NCBI GenBank assembly: GCA_018873245.2
Contig: JAEMBT020000007.1
Location: 11,181,129 to 11,245,128, forward strand
Length of the DNA: 64,000 nucleotides
DNA from: Archegozetes longisetosus
Lineage: Eukaryota > Arthropoda > Arachnida > Sarcoptiformes > Trhypochthoniidae
Direction of reading: 5' to 3'
Positions 49,901-63,581 of the stretch are shown here, piece after piece (positions within the stretch are counted from its first letter, which is position 1; the number at the start of each line of letters is the position of its first letter). The position numbers and the translations under genes are program-made. Under the pieces are notes generated by a model. That model saw only the letters and a program-made list of their open reading frames with translations, had not been told where the DNA came from and did no database searches.

Positions 49901-52900
49901 TATTCCATGAAAATTAAAAACGAAAACATTTAGACAGACAAATTCGTAGAGGTAAGAATCATTTCATATACTATTCCTAAGCTTTAAAATTGAATGATAA
50001 AACTTCAATTTTTGAACTACGCACTGACTCCAGTGTCAACAACAGTGTTAATAGTGGTAATTCGACAAAATACAACATTTTCAAAAGCACCTGCACCTAA
50101 TCAAAATTGGTTCTTAAACTTATAATTGTTTTAATGATAGTATTAACCTATTTGTAGTTATAATATATCAGAATTATGGATCCAATTTTCCGAGAAATCT
50201 AAATTTCAATTTCCAGAATCCACATTTCATTATCTTTAACTATGGAAGTTCTGAAATTGAATCAGATTGATTTACCTGTTGCTGTCTGATGTAAAATCGC
50301 TATTATATAATGTGCATTTGAGCACTTTTGCAACTGTCGACAACTATTTAGTTTGTTTTGATTGGCAGTACAAATTTTTTATTTAAAACCTTAAATAATC
50401 CAAAAAAATTAATTTTTATTTTCCATGAATTTACACATTTTTAATGCCTTTTTATTGATCTAAGTGCTAATCGACTGGAAAGTTATACAAGACTTGCTAT
50501 TTAAGAAAAAGTTAAATTTCAACCTAAATTTTTATCTGAGGACCCCTGATGAGCCCCTAATTGGAACTCTAGTGGCTTTATGCACGTCAATATATTAATT
50601 AAAATATGAACATTATTTGTTTACTTTTAACTTCATTTCGATCGAATATGACTTCATTAATGTTATGCAATAGACTTCTGCAGAAAAGTAAAGAGATGCA
50701 AATTAATTTTCCTAACAAGAACCTTTTACGAGTATAGGGTGGCCAGCCATCCAGCTTTTAACTGCAGAGCCTGAAATTTTCTGTTAAAAATTTGATAATC
50801 CAGGTTTTTCGTATAGATCAAATAGATCGTAGAGAATTTACGCTAAATAACAATAAAAAGTCCCATAGACTCGACTCTTGAAAAGACAATTTCTTTCAAT
50901 GTAAATATGTTTGAAATCTTAAAAATTTTTAATCAATTATCTTATATGAAATTAACGTGATTATTGGCAGAAATTGATAAACAATCAGATAATTCCACAA
51001 AAATAAAGAGTAATGTATTGGACATTGAAAACAAAGCAAATAAATAAGGGTCAGAGCAGTAGTCCTAGTTTTCTTGCTCCCACTTTTTCCAAATAAATTC
51101 TAAGACCAAGGACTGCTTCATGGAGGAGTTTTCCAGTTTGGGCATGACCCCTCCCCTGTCACGCTATTTCATTCAAATGTATACCGAGAGAAAACGCCTT
51201 TTGAAGAGTTAAATCTATGGTACTTTCGTCGTCATTTAGTATACAGAGTTCGTTTAGTTCATAAATTCAGACTACAATAACTGAAGATAAAAATAAAGCT
51301 CATTTATATTAAATTGAAGTGTATGAATGCCGATTATGTTTCTCAGAATTTTTCACGAAAGTAAATTTTTCTGAAAACCATATAAAAAGCGTAGTTATGC
51401 ATGAATCTCTATAGAGATCCCTTTGATATTACGCGTCCAGTTCTTGAGCTGCCTAGAGGTAGTCACCTTAAGACAAAATTTTATTTAGTAATGATTAAAC
51501 AAGCACAGAAGTCTTTTGATCATCTCTCAATTTGCTACGCTGAATTACTCCTGATCAAAACCTTGTTCTAATGCCTGCATCACTTAATTTGTTGCAACTC
51601 TTCTTTCTTATTATGCTTACAAGATATGCAAATTTCGTATGCTCAGTCCTGACCTCAAGCCCTACCATCAATTCTTATAGATGAGCGTCTGAAAAAATCT
51701 AATTATATGATCTTTTCCTCACGTGAAGTCCGATTTTAAAGATCTATCCTAATGAATAGGGTTTATAATACGAATAAGATAACTTCTAGTTTTGAAGTTA
51801 AAGAACTTATTTAATTTGTATGTAGGTAAATGTGTATGATATATACCGATTTACTTGACTTCCATATACATGTAATTATACTTGAAGAGGACTAAACATT
51901 AAGAAGTCAAAACAATTAACACTTGAGGTATAGTGATGTGTAAGACGAAGTCAGATAGACCGGTAATATAATTTACAGATAGGTATGAATGTTTTTCCTG
52001 ATATCAACTTCAGAACATAAGATAAAAATCTGGTCAAATAACTCAAACATTTTCAGATATTTTAAAGCGAAAGAAAATTCATTAACTGTTCATAAGTTAT
52101 TGGTCATTCAATAAGTTATAATTTCTTATTTGTTATGACTGGAGGATTTAATGAAATAATCTTCTATCTTTCAAGTTATGAGACATTCAACCTTTAGAAA
52201 TTCAGTGCGAAGACTGTTGAGAGGGGTCTTCAAAACCTTTGCTTACGCGAACTTTTCAAGTCTTTGCTAAATAAGTTTATTTACTTAAAGATTATGTTTA
52301 CACTGTCTGTAAACTAAAAAAATAGTTCTGTAACAAATTTTGATTCATTTATTTTATTATTTGTTTTATTAATGCATATTTTTTCGATGCAATTTCTCAA
52401 ATTCTTCACACAATGTATTGAATAATGAATACGAATGTTTAATAATAGTTGATTATGTTTGGATAGGAGTCAAAATAGCAGCAAAAGCGATTGATTGTCA
52501 AAATTGTTTGTTGGTGACCTTTATGGGTTAAAAAATTATTTCTATCACTAACCAAACAATCATTGAACTGAGTAATACTTTGTTCTATTTGACTAGCAGT
52601 CTGACAAATAAAGATAGCTTTATTTACAGATAATTCATGTCATACCTGATAAAAAGAAAATAACATTATTCAATGAATAAAAGACTTGGTCAGCATTGGA
52701 ACAGCCACATCAATTATATGCATATATTACGAATTCTAATTCTCTCAGAATCATTTTACGCGCAGCCCTCTTTCGAAGATTATTCGCAGGGCTCGAGTTG
52801 TTCGACTCAAAATTTGAATTTCTATTGAATAATTATTTTGAAGAATCATAACTGGAGAGCTGGAGAGGTTTGGAGGTTCATGTCTTCGCTGAAATCATCG

Positions 52901-53526
52901 GAAATCAAACTATACGATATATATATGAAATTCGAAGTTGTTTTCAAAAATTCTAATTTTTTGTTTTTAAATTATGAAAATTACATTGCTTGTAGGGCGA
53001 GGTTTATTATGACTTTTAGTGAGAACTTGAATTAGCTTTTCTCGTTCTCGAGTAACAACCTTTCAAAATAATTGTTTCAGTCGAAAAGTTCGAATTTTAA
53101 AGTTGAACAACTTGAGTCTCACTAAGAATTTTTGGAAAGAAATTGCATATAAATGATTTTCAGAGTAGAGTATCCATAATATATGTGTATAATTGGTGAG
53201 GATTTTGCTTGAGTACAGAAAAAACCTTTACTCACAATGAATTGTTGGCATTTTAAATCTATAATGATAAGGAATGAAGTGACAAATTTAAAATAAACAC
53301 TATGTGAAGCAACATTTTTATGAATAATTCAAAGGATCAATAGAAGCAATTGTTGAGCTAATCTTTTAGACATGAGAAAAGTGTCATCTCAATTCCCTGA
53401 GACTGTTAGCTATTCATGAAAAACATGATAAGACATTTATTTCGAATTCATTTCGATATTTCGTTCAGTACAGAACGAACAATCAAGATTCAGATATTCG
53501 TAGAATCAAATATCAAGAAGATTACT
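46968..53526. other. Non-coding AT-rich stretch downstream of the receptor
   Basis: No supported gene. Contents are an 8-bp tandem repeat (ATCAGATC, almost three copies) near 47918-47940 and the dispersed repeat at 49722-49881. A GC-richer line at about 50738-50775 (AGGGTGGCCAGCCATCCAGC) resembles a transposon end but has no partner in reach. Confidence 0.55.
49722..49881. repeat. GC-richer dispersed repeat with inverted ends, copy 2
   Basis: GGTTTATGGTTGATGTCAG at 49730 is mirrored by CTGAACATGAACCATAAACC at 49861, forming an inverted repeat of about 20 bp around a GC-richer core. It is a diverged, opposite-orientation relative of the sequence at 4980-5215. Confidence 0.4.
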
Positions 53527-53801
53527 CGGTGGCGAAGCTACAATATTTCCAATGGATTGCACAAAGTCGCAAATGCTATTATCAATGCAACAATCGTATT
53601 CAATTTGACTCAATGTACTTTTCTGTTAAAATCTATTGTACAATAGTTCTGAATTTGAATTTGAGGTATTTTCACTTTACTTAGCAGTGATTATAACAAA
53701 TTAGGAATATTTTCTATTCAAAAATATAAAACTTTTTACAGTTAGCGACAGATTCCAGTTAGGGTGTCCGACACCACAAGCCCCTACTGGCTGAGTCACT
53801 G
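53527..53801. mobile_element. hAT-type MITE (275 bp)
   Basis: The left end is CGGTGGCGAAGCTAC. The right end, read inward on the minus strand, is CAGTGACTCAGCCAGTAGGG. The flanks AGATTACT (53519-53526) and AGAGTACG (53802-53809) agree in 6 of 8 positions. The ends match the other two hAT-type MITEs at 28.9 and 62.4 kb. Non-coding. Confidence 0.65.
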
Positions 53802-54104
53802 AGAGTACGTTTAATATGCAATTTACTTTCAGATTATATGTCGAAAATTGTCCAACAGAAACGATTAGTTTAACATGAAATATAATTGGTTTTACTCAGC
53901 TAACGTCACATATTTATTCTTTCTCAAACTGTATAACGATTGCTTATTTCTTTAGACTATTGATTAACTCAAAGCTTATATACTGTTAAATTTACAATTT
54001 ATTTGAGCGTCAGTTTAATTGATATTTTTTACAGAACCACAGAAATAAATAATTAGTTGGCTTATGAGTTATAGTTTATTTGACAATATTGATTACTATG
54101 CTTT

Positions 54105-54612
54105 ACAAGTACAGATTCTACAGAAAAAATTGCGACTCAACTTAATAATAAGTTTGACAAGACTTATAATCTTTCAAAAATTCCTTCAATAAAACTTGAA
54201 CCTTATAATTAGACTTATTATTTATTAATAAATCATTTTAATAGTCTGTAGTAGATTCACTGGTTTTGCTCTTGAGAGCATGTTTTTATTAATTAACATG
54301 AATTAATTTAATGATTTAATTTTCAATTTATCCATTGTTGAGCTTCTGAGTAGATTGCTTACTACCATTTATCTATAAATAGAGTGAATTCAGAATTAAA
54401 ACACTAAACCAGTTCATTTGAATTGACTAATAAAAATATGCTCTCACTGACAAAACCATTGGACCCCATATAGACTATTTAAATGACATATTGATCAATA
54501 ATAAGTCTTATAAAAACTCAATTTTCAATAAGGTTTTTTTGAAAGATTAAAAGTCTTATCAGACTTACTATTGAGTTGAGCTGCAAATCTCTTCTGTAGA
54601 ATCTATACTTGA
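54105..54612. mobile_element. Fold-back MITE, family FB-A, full copy (508 bp)
   Basis: Inverted arms at 54105-54251 and 54471-54612 of about 145 bp, roughly 75-80% identical by eye (shared AGATTCTACAGAA, CTCAACT, TAATCTTTCAAAAA, AGACTTATTATT, AATAGTCT). The terminal part matches the copies at the window start and at 10.4-11.0 kb. No ORF. Confidence 0.65.
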
Positions 54613-57600
54613 GTTTGAAGATTTTGTGAAAAGGCCTGGCTCTTCCTCTATCATTACGATTGTATTGAAACTCTATAAGATTTCAGCTGCGGATTAGATC
54701 CAAAATATACTATCTTTGAATTTGAAGCCCCAAACAGCAAATTGAAAGCTTAAATTCAATGATTCACTCGTCTTATTGAGGTCTTTACAATATTTACTAT
54801 GAAAGAGAATCCTTTTATGCTTAGGAAAGATTACGAAATACTCAAACTAGAATCGAATCAAAACATTATCCACTTGAACAGTCCCTCGAACTTAAACCTA
54901 AAAACGTCTCATGTTAATTTAGCTCGACATCAAAGGCATTATTTTTTTATTATACGTCTGTGAGAAAAACTGACAGCATCTAAATTGCCGCGTTTGTCAA
55001 CTCTCATGTTGGAGAATCAACTTTATATGATTGAGAGCGTGCCCAACACTTAATGCCAGTCAACTTGTTCTCTGGGCAACGGACTATTCGGTTATCGAAA
55101 TTTCATGGTCTTTAAGAGTAATAAATTTGATGTACAAACAGAGATTATTTACGTAGAACTCATAAATTCTCAAATGTTTCATCAAAGTTTTAGTTTATTT
55201 CAATATTTAAGTTTAATGAAAAAAATTGGAAACAGCTCCATTTAGGTCTAAGTATTGGTATGAATTTGTTTTTAAGCATATGCAGCCTTATTCATAAATA
55301 GCTGTTAAGTTTTAGCGAAAGTATCACTTGATTGAGAGCTAACTTTAATCACTTGAAGTGTAACTTGAGTTACTACTTATGGATTATTCATAAAAAATTA
55401 ACTCTAAAGCTATTACTTGAGTTGAGGTGAGTTTCGTGAATACGAAAACTGTGACTAGAGTTATAACTTTCTCAAGTTATTGCTTAAATGGTGTTTATGA
55501 ATAGACTGATACAGTTCATCTCATAAGTCCGTATCCTAAGGAGAAAATTTGCATTATTACGCAAGGTTGAACTGATTAACTTTGATAGAATTCCAGAAAA
55601 AATGCGCTTTCAATAGCATAATCTTTGATGTACGAATTTATGGGACGCATACATAATTTGCATTAGTCTGATAAGCCAAGAGGTTTTACTCGTATTACTA
55701 CAGATCACGCTCTCCAATAACTCTTCGTGAGTTAAGATAAGCGCGAGTAATGCTTATTCAGTATAGCTTTACCTCAACTAAATTTAAATGTGAGTGCGAT
55801 TTGCGATATCAACTGAATAAAACCGGACTGTTCTTACCATCTAAGTATCAAATTTATACAGTAGTCAGGCTATGAATAAGATATAAATAAGACTCACTAA
55901 ATACTCGGGGGAGACAGAAAATATTTTTAAAATTTATCTATCAGAATCGTGAATTTCAAATGATGTGTGCAATATTTGTGATATGGAGTTGCAAACTGAA
56001 AAATACAGGCATTGACTTTAGCAAACACCATGTGCTACAAATATGGAGCCATCGAAGTCAACTGAAGAGCTTTACAAACTTTCAATTTCGAAAATAGGCT
56101 ATTTTTTCGTGAAATTCTGACTCTGTCAGCTATGAATTGGATAATAGAGAGAAATAAAAGTTGATTTTTTTCGACATAAAACTGAAAATAGCTTAATATA
56201 AGAATTGAAGTAGATTTAGCGACAATTATTTTGTGATCTGCACGTGCCTATACAAGCAGGAGTAAGTTGTTTTATAGAGAGTTATAGAGAGCAGTTAAAG
56301 TATTTGTTCTACAACATAATAAAAAATTCAGGTCTTATTTTCAAACAAGTAAAATGTCTTGGGTCTCATTCAGCGCAATAAGTCTGAGCAGATTATTTGA
56401 ACAGCAATCGATCAATATTTTCATTTTTCAATTTTTATCTCTCGGTCACTATTGGAGTTCAGTTATTTTCTTCACGACATTTTCGTGAGCGCAAACAGCT
56501 ATATAAATGCTTTATATCTTTATTTACTCAACAAGTGATAGCTGAAGGAATTCAATAGATCTGTATTCCATATTAAGTCAATAATTGTGTAAGCACTACA
56601 AAATTTACAAGAAAAACAAACTTCTATCTTGTATCGGGCGTTCGCTATAGTGTCACAAAACTTCAGTCATCTTGATAATAAGCTATGAATAATAACATGA
56701 ATGATTGAGAATCTAATTTTGAGCTTCTTATCATTATTATTAAGAATCGACAAGAGGCATAAATAGCAAAAGTAGTGTTAAGCTATGGTCACATCACTCG
56801 TATTGTCAGTAAATGTTTAGGTTCCAGAAATAATCTCCTTATTTAAGTAGAATTGTCGTAAAATTACTCATAAGGAATAAAATGAATGAAAGTGAATATT
56901 AAGATTTGTGAAGTTAGTTTATGAGGGAATGCAGATATAGAGTCGTTAAAATGTGATTTTGCTATCTTATATAACTACAAATTAAAGCATTTCGTTTTAC
57001 AGCGAACGCTCGATATATAAAACTATTTAACTGAAGTGAAAATTTGTATTCAAAATTTTTCTTATTCTATAGAAAAGACTTAAGAACTTAATGACTTAAC
57101 TTTACTGCCGGAAGTCATATAAGTTCATTGATGTGATAATATTTGACATTATATAAAAAGCTTTTAAACAGAAGTCATTTGAGATGAGATAATATATGAT
57201 TTTTGTGAGAAGCTTTACATTTGAATCCATATATGAAACTTTTATTAAATAAAACTTTTGCAGCTATCGAAAAATGATCTGAATTAGTAAAGGGAGCTTC
57301 ATAAATAAGCCTTAATTTAGCGAGAAATATGATAAGTAGTGAATTAAATGAAGAGTTGATCAGCTAAACTGAATCAACTCTTTCACAATTAATAATTAAC
57401 AAAAAAAGTTTTAATAGAGTCAATTTGATAATATTTGAGGATAAATTTTACTACTTTTAATGATGAAGTGCTTATTTATAGGCTCAACCGTTACATTTTG
57501 AAAGCCCCAGAGATATCATTAGAAGTTAAAACTCATAATTATATTTATCAATATTTTTTATCTGTAATCAGAAGACAAAAGTACTGAAAGTTTTGCATAA

Positions 57601-60600
57601 ATATAGATACCTTGAATATATGGTTATGAATTTTGCCCAAAGGGGTAATCAACGATCTAAGTCAATGATTACTTGGATTATGATTTATTAAATCTTTATG
57701 ACACCTCATTAGATCGCAAGTCAGATAAGCTCCGGTTATCAAAACAATAAGTCATGCGAAAGATATGAACACATTTTATATAATTTTCTGCTGATCTTGT
57801 GACAAATGCTCCAGTAGTTTGGCTCTTATTTCCGTCAATACTCTTATTTATTAACTTTATGCAGGTATTTAAAAAAAAAATACCAGATAACTAGACATAT
57901 GATGTTTATTTGAAATTCTACCGAGAAACGTATTTCATCAATTAAAATAAAAGGATTTTTGAATATTAGAAAAATTCGTTGTTGACTAAAAAGATGAATC
58001 ATTAATAAAAAGATTTGTGAGCTTTCTTCGAATAGCAAACAACACTGAAAAGTTTTATTAAAATAAGTTTAAGTAAGTTGCTTTCAGATTTTTCAAATCT
58101 AATCTAAAATATGATATATGAGACTAATATATGAATTAGAATTTAAACTGTCAAACAGAATATGGAGATTTTTTTCAGGCTATTTAAGCTTAATAAAACT
58201 TATTAGAATTTATATGGAGTTAGACACTTGAATGCATTCGTAAATATCGGAGTTTCAAAAGGATTTGAATAAAGCTTCTGTGAATTTCAACATTAAGTGA
58301 TGAAAAGCTCGTTATATACTCTTTCAAAAACCCTATTTTGTTTTGTTTTATAGATCCTCTTTTAACTTGTGCTCATTTTTTGACTAAAATTACAAATCTG
58401 CAAGATTTCGATTTTGACATAATCTTATGTATTGATACATTTGCTTAATAAAATCAACTAAAAATTCGATCAAAAGTAGGAGCTTGAGTCAACAAAATTT
58501 TTTTCCTCAAAAGTAATTCCTTTGAAAGAATTGATTGCAATTTTTCAAAGCAAGAATATCTTTGCTCTGCATGTTTTAGATCCGAAAATACCGAAACTGT
58601 TGTATCTCAATTTTTATGGACAACTATTAGATAAGAGAAGAAAATATCGAAGTTTTATTTATTTTGATAACTGAAACTGTGTTTTGAATGATCTCTTAAG
58701 AAATTTGTAGATAATCTGATCAGTTTTGCTACTATATAGTTAGTGATAAAACATAAATGAAAATAAAGTTACGTTCATCTCACGTTCTCTAATTCAGAGT
58801 GAGATCGTTGTTAGCAAATCGATCATTTTTTGGATACATTCAACCTAATTGTACATCTTTTTGAAGAGAAACCAATAGAACAGTTTGTTTTAGATAAAAG
58901 CCTGAAATCAGTGTAACGTTGAAATAAACTTTCCTAAAGTAAAATCTTTTTATTTTGTTCAGTCTTTCATTAACTATAAATAGTCGGCTGTTCTATACTT
59001 TTGAGAAATGAAAAACATTTTCGTAAACTTGTTTATATTGAGAAGTCTTTATTCTATGATTTCATATTAACAAAAGTAAATGGTAGTGCTATCTGATAAG
59101 TTTCTATTGACACGAAGTCCTACAAAGTTTTATTCGCCCACTGAAGAAAATCATTGCTATCATTCGATCTTTAGCAGCAAAACTGTCTTGGGAATTACTT
59201 TCAAGCGATATATTCTATGAAAACGTCTATTGAATCAAAACTGCCTATTTTATTAAACTTTTCAATACTTCATATAAACATCTCAAAAATACTGGTCACA
59301 CGTTTGAATAATTTTCAGATATTATATTCCTTTATTGTGAAGAAAAATTCTATACTATCTCTTTATGTAAACCATAATAGTATAAGATTGTTGCATAGGT
59401 TAGCTTACATTATCCAAATGAAAATTTAAGCCCCATGAAAAAGTTTACGGTACATCAAGTTGTCATCATGAAAAAGTAACAATCTTAAACATGAAAGCTA
59501 TTTGCAATTAGTTTTCACTTTTTGTTCCATCTCAAATTGATGAATACTTTCCTGCGATCTCGAATCAGGTTCCTTTTAGGTTAGAATTTAATTAAATATT
59601 TATAAAAAAAACAACTCTTTTTTGTTGATTTGATGAAAATAAATGAAATATGCAGATTTGGATAGAGCGTAGTATATCAGATGAATTTAACTCTCAGAAC
59701 TAATTAATTTGTTCAAAGATACATCTAAAGCAAAGTTCATGAATGAGACTCTTTGGCTACATAGCAAAATCTCGAAACCTTATTTCACAACTTTGATACC
59801 CAATTGCCAAATGATTATCCTTCTTTTTAAATAAGAAATAAACTAAACTGAAAAGGTATTAAAATAGCAAAAACGTGATAAGTGACAACGACGATTGCTT
59901 CAGTAATCTATAGCTAAGATTAGAACTTAATACTCAAAAATCTATGACAAGTCTTGATTTCTTAAACTGAACCGCTCATTGTATGAATAGAATAATCAAA
60001 AGTAAAAATAACCATTTTTTAAATTTCTTAATTTGCACCGAGTCTTTGCCATAAAAAATATGGTAAATTGATATAAAGCTGTTTCTAATATTTGTGCTGG
60101 ACTTTTGTTAAAAAACCTGAAGAAGTAAGACATCTGCTTAAAAAAGTTGAAAACTTGAATTTATTTAGATATACTAAGATCGTTCTCAGATCTTCATTTA
60201 ATTATAAGCAACGAATGATCAATAAATGAGATATTGATACATTCCGATTGATTATCAGCTATCATGTTTCATATTTTAATATTTGTTGAATTTAGTTTAT
60301 TCCTTATTCGTAAAAGGGGTAATCATTTTGACGAGCGGGGCATCAAAGTTGTCAAATAGGGTCGAGACACTTTTGATTTCGAGATTTCGCAATTCTGCCG
60401 CTTCTTTGAGGATTTTGTTTCAAAATAGATCCTCCAGAGCTTAAGGAATCAAACCTCTTCAAGTGAACTGAAAACAGTTAAATTGAAATTTCGTAAACAG
60501 TTTATTGTCGAAGAAAAGAGGAACAAAACTTATTTTTGTTTTAATATGAAAAAAGTAAGACTTAAAGATTTTAATAAGTCAAAAGCAAATCTTCCGAAAA

Positions 60601-62393
60601 ATGATGCTAAGGCGTATAGCAATTCGGTGTTATTATTTGAATACCTTTCATGGATATCATGATGACCAAAGAATAAAATTTTTTTCTTATTATATACTAA
60701 CGTATTCATGAGTAATGTTAAGAGCTTTTTAGATTCGCATAGAAAGTATGCATTAAACCCCTTATTTTAAGTGTTGGTAACAGTTACGTGAGAAATGCTT
60801 GCTATTTATATGAAAATATTGTTGACATTAAAATAAATTTGACTGAAAGGCTCTGAATAGATGCTCAGATATTTCTCTATTTCGCATCTGAAATACACCT
60901 AAAGCACAAGGCGTTAATGCGTTAATTCAAGAATATATGAATTGCTGTAATAGAAATAAATTATATGAAAAATAAAACTCTGCATTAGAATGGACCATAT
61001 ATTTAGATTTTTATTACAATATTATGGGATAAAGTTTTTTCTTCAAATTGCCGAAAAGCTTATATGAAGTTATATTAATTCTATTGTTTATTCTGAGTCA
61101 TGCTTTCGATGCTCACTACTAAATTGACTAAAATGTAGACGTCGTCAAAATTGATTCACTTTGATGTTTTTTTCTAAAATGTTTCAGAAGTTATTTACTT
61201 GACTGTGAGAAGTGAAGACTAATTTAGATGATTGTATAAGATTTTATAGATTAAGTTCTAATGCGATTTAGCCATGAGTTGAAAGTACGGATTTAAGCGA
61301 CTTATGTTTATTTTATGAACCGTTATTTGGTTATGTCATATGTCATGTTTATTATTGTCATAACTGAACTATTAGACCATTTTTTCTGCCAGTAGTTAAA
61401 TAGTGTCAACTAAAACAGTTTATCATAAAAGTCGTGTTAATAATTCATAGAACCAAATGCTTTGCCACCAAAAAATCATTTATCTTAGGCTTAAAATATA
61501 TTAATAGTTGAAAGTTATACAGAAGCGACTGCCCTCTCGTGTTTTATTAGTAAAACAAATTTGCAAAAAAGTTGTGTATTTTACTTTTAAAGTTATATAA
61601 TTGTAAAATGACATCAATAAACTCAATTATATTAGAGGGAAGACAAAAAGAAAACTTTTAGTAGGTTTACGTCATTAGAAAAGTACACTTTAGGTGATTT
61701 CTTAATCGCAAAATATAAGTTTGTACAGAATAGCGTTCGTAAAGATCAATTGATATTCACAGCTTTTATCTAGATTATAAAACTAGTGCATTCATTAACT
61801 ATAACTGATTTCTACTCATTTAGATCTGAGTGCAATTATTGAAAGGCTTTTATTATTTGATTTGATTTAGTTGTGATGTGCAATCAATTAAATTGAGCAA
61901 AAGCACTGAGCCAACAGAATAATAATTCCTTAATTTGAATATAAGTTGCATTTATTTTCTTTTTATTAGTCTTCGGAACATAATTCATTAGATTATTTGC
62001 TTGACATCAGTTTTATTAATTATTAATTGTTTTTAACAAACAATCTATTTGATTGAAAATTTTCAAACTTATTCATTTGAAATATTATTCAATTTAAAAA
62101 TAATAGTTATAAGAATTGTTTTGTGAGCTAAATTGAATCTAAAATTTGAGTATTTATTTATTTCATATTTGCAACTATTACTTATCTTTGATGAATTTTA
62201 TTCTTAATTGTCCATTAACCTTTTAAAATGTTAAGATAAAAGTTTTTCATTTTTTTATTTTGCTTTTGCTACAGTTGATAATAAAAACGAAAACTATCAA
62301 TTTACTGTTTCAGCCTTAAAGACATGAATTAATCATTTTTATAATTTATGTTTGTTAAAATGCAAACGTGAACTCAAATAATCATATTGAAAG
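54613..62393. other. Non-coding AT-rich stretch
   Basis: No supported gene. Open frames at 57844-58038 and 59217-59429 are short, AT-driven and unrecognised. Contents are the fold-back at 55281-55512 and a 13-bp hairpin at about 57352-57383 (AGAGTTGATCAG and its near-complement). Confidence 0.55.
55281..55512. repeat. Small fold-back repeat (about 230 bp)
   Basis: TTATTCATAAATAGCTGTTAAG near 55288 is mirrored by CTTAAATGGTGTTTATGAATA near 55484. Between them the motif ACTTGAGTTA recurs in both orientations, so the interior can fold as well. Confidence 0.45.
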
Positions 62394-62684
62394 TAGTGGC
62401 TCAACCAGTAGGGTCTTGTAGTGCGTGAACACCCCCACTCAAGTCTCCAACTCAAACACGTGGCTTAATGAACAAATTTTTGTATTTTTCGATATGAAAC
62501 TTCCTTAATTTGTTAAAATTACTACGAAACAAATTAAAAATACCTGAAATCCAAATTTAAAACTATGACACAGTAAGTTTTAATCGGAGAAGTATATATT
62601 GAATCAAGTTGAAAATGATTGGTGCGTTGTCCACTTAGCACTTGCAACTTTGTGCATTCCTAGTCCAAATTGGCTGAGCCACTA
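62394..62684. mobile_element. hAT-type MITE with 8-bp target duplication (291 bp)
   Basis: It begins TAGTGGCTCAACCAGTAGGG and ends TTGGCTGAGCCACTA, a terminal inverted repeat of about 14 bp with one change. It is flanked by ATTGAAAG (62386-62393) and ATTCAAAG (62685-62692), an 8-bp duplication with one change. The left end closely matches the right end of the 53.5-kb copy in reverse. Non-coding. Confidence 0.8.
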
Positions 62685-62751
62685 ATTCAAAGTCATTAGC
62701 ATCTCTGATCACTGACCACAGGTGCTTGAATCACGACTGCAACTGAGTACC

Positions 62752-63316
62752 TCTTGAAAGGGCTCCTCTTTGTTTGATCAAGATTCATTTGATCGAAATT
62801 CATTTAATCAAAATATATTTGATCAAAACACCTGTTTAGCTACCCCGAGAGTGAATTGAACCCTGTATTCAATAATGAATTACTCTGATTTGAAATATCA
62901 ATTTTATGATTTTTTCTAGGTGTTAATCAAGAAAAATAGTATGAGGCACATATTTGAGGAATATCTAATTAAAGCGATAAACTAATGAAAGTGTTTTAAA
63001 TATTTTTTCATTATGAATGCTTTTACGAAATTTTAAAAAAGATACTAAAACATTTGAATATAATAAATGTTAGTTTTAGACAGTTTAGGGGGATAGCTCT
63101 GATATTTATTCTCTAAGATTTCTTTAATCTCAGAAACAATGTTATTTCATAATAACTCATTGATCTCACAAGTTAAATTTGAACCCAATTGAAAGTTTAG
63201 TTTATTTTCGAGTTTGAAAACGGGATAATTTTTTGAGATAATTTAGGGGATTGGAAACAGAGATTAATTTCGATCAAGTGAATTTTGATCTAACGAAGTG
63301 CTCCCCTTGAAAGTAT
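62752..63316. mobile_element. TIR element with iterated GATCAAAATTCA motif
   Basis: The left end (CTCTTGAAAGGGCTCC, then TTTGATCAAGATTCATTTGA) is mirrored at the right end (GATCAAGTGAATTTTGATCT, then GTGCTCCCCTTGAAAG). The inverted repeat is about 50 bp at roughly 75% identity. Just inside the left end, a 15-bp unit (TTTGATCAAAATTCA consensus) is repeated four times at 62773-62832. No transposase and no clear target duplication. Confidence 0.5.
62773..62832 (+). repeat. 15-bp tandem repeat, four degenerate copies
   Basis: Four head-to-tail copies of TTTGATCAAAATTCA-like units lie inside the left terminal repeat of the surrounding element. Confidence 0.85.
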
Positions 63317-63581
63317 GTTTTGTGAAAAGTTAGTACAAACCTACCAAAATAGCACTTGCCCTCCTATTCTGGTCAAATTAATTAGTTATATTGTGCAGAG
63401 AGTACTACTGCAATTGGATAGTTTTGCAGAAATGCAGAAAATAACCACTTTAAAGAATTTGCTTTTCCTTTGCAACTGTGCTAATAAAAAGACTTGATTC
63501 TTTTATTAAACATATATCAAACATTTATATAACTTCTTGATATTTAACGAGTAACTTTCAAGTGAGGTCATGGATTGACTC

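Noticed and set aside
50738-50775. Transposon-end-like GC-richer line (AGGGTGGCCAGCC)
   Set aside because: No inverted partner within about 1 kb and no target duplication.
53416-53646. 76-codon open frame
   Set aside because: It overlaps the left end and target duplication of the hAT-type MITE at 53527 and shows no protein family features.
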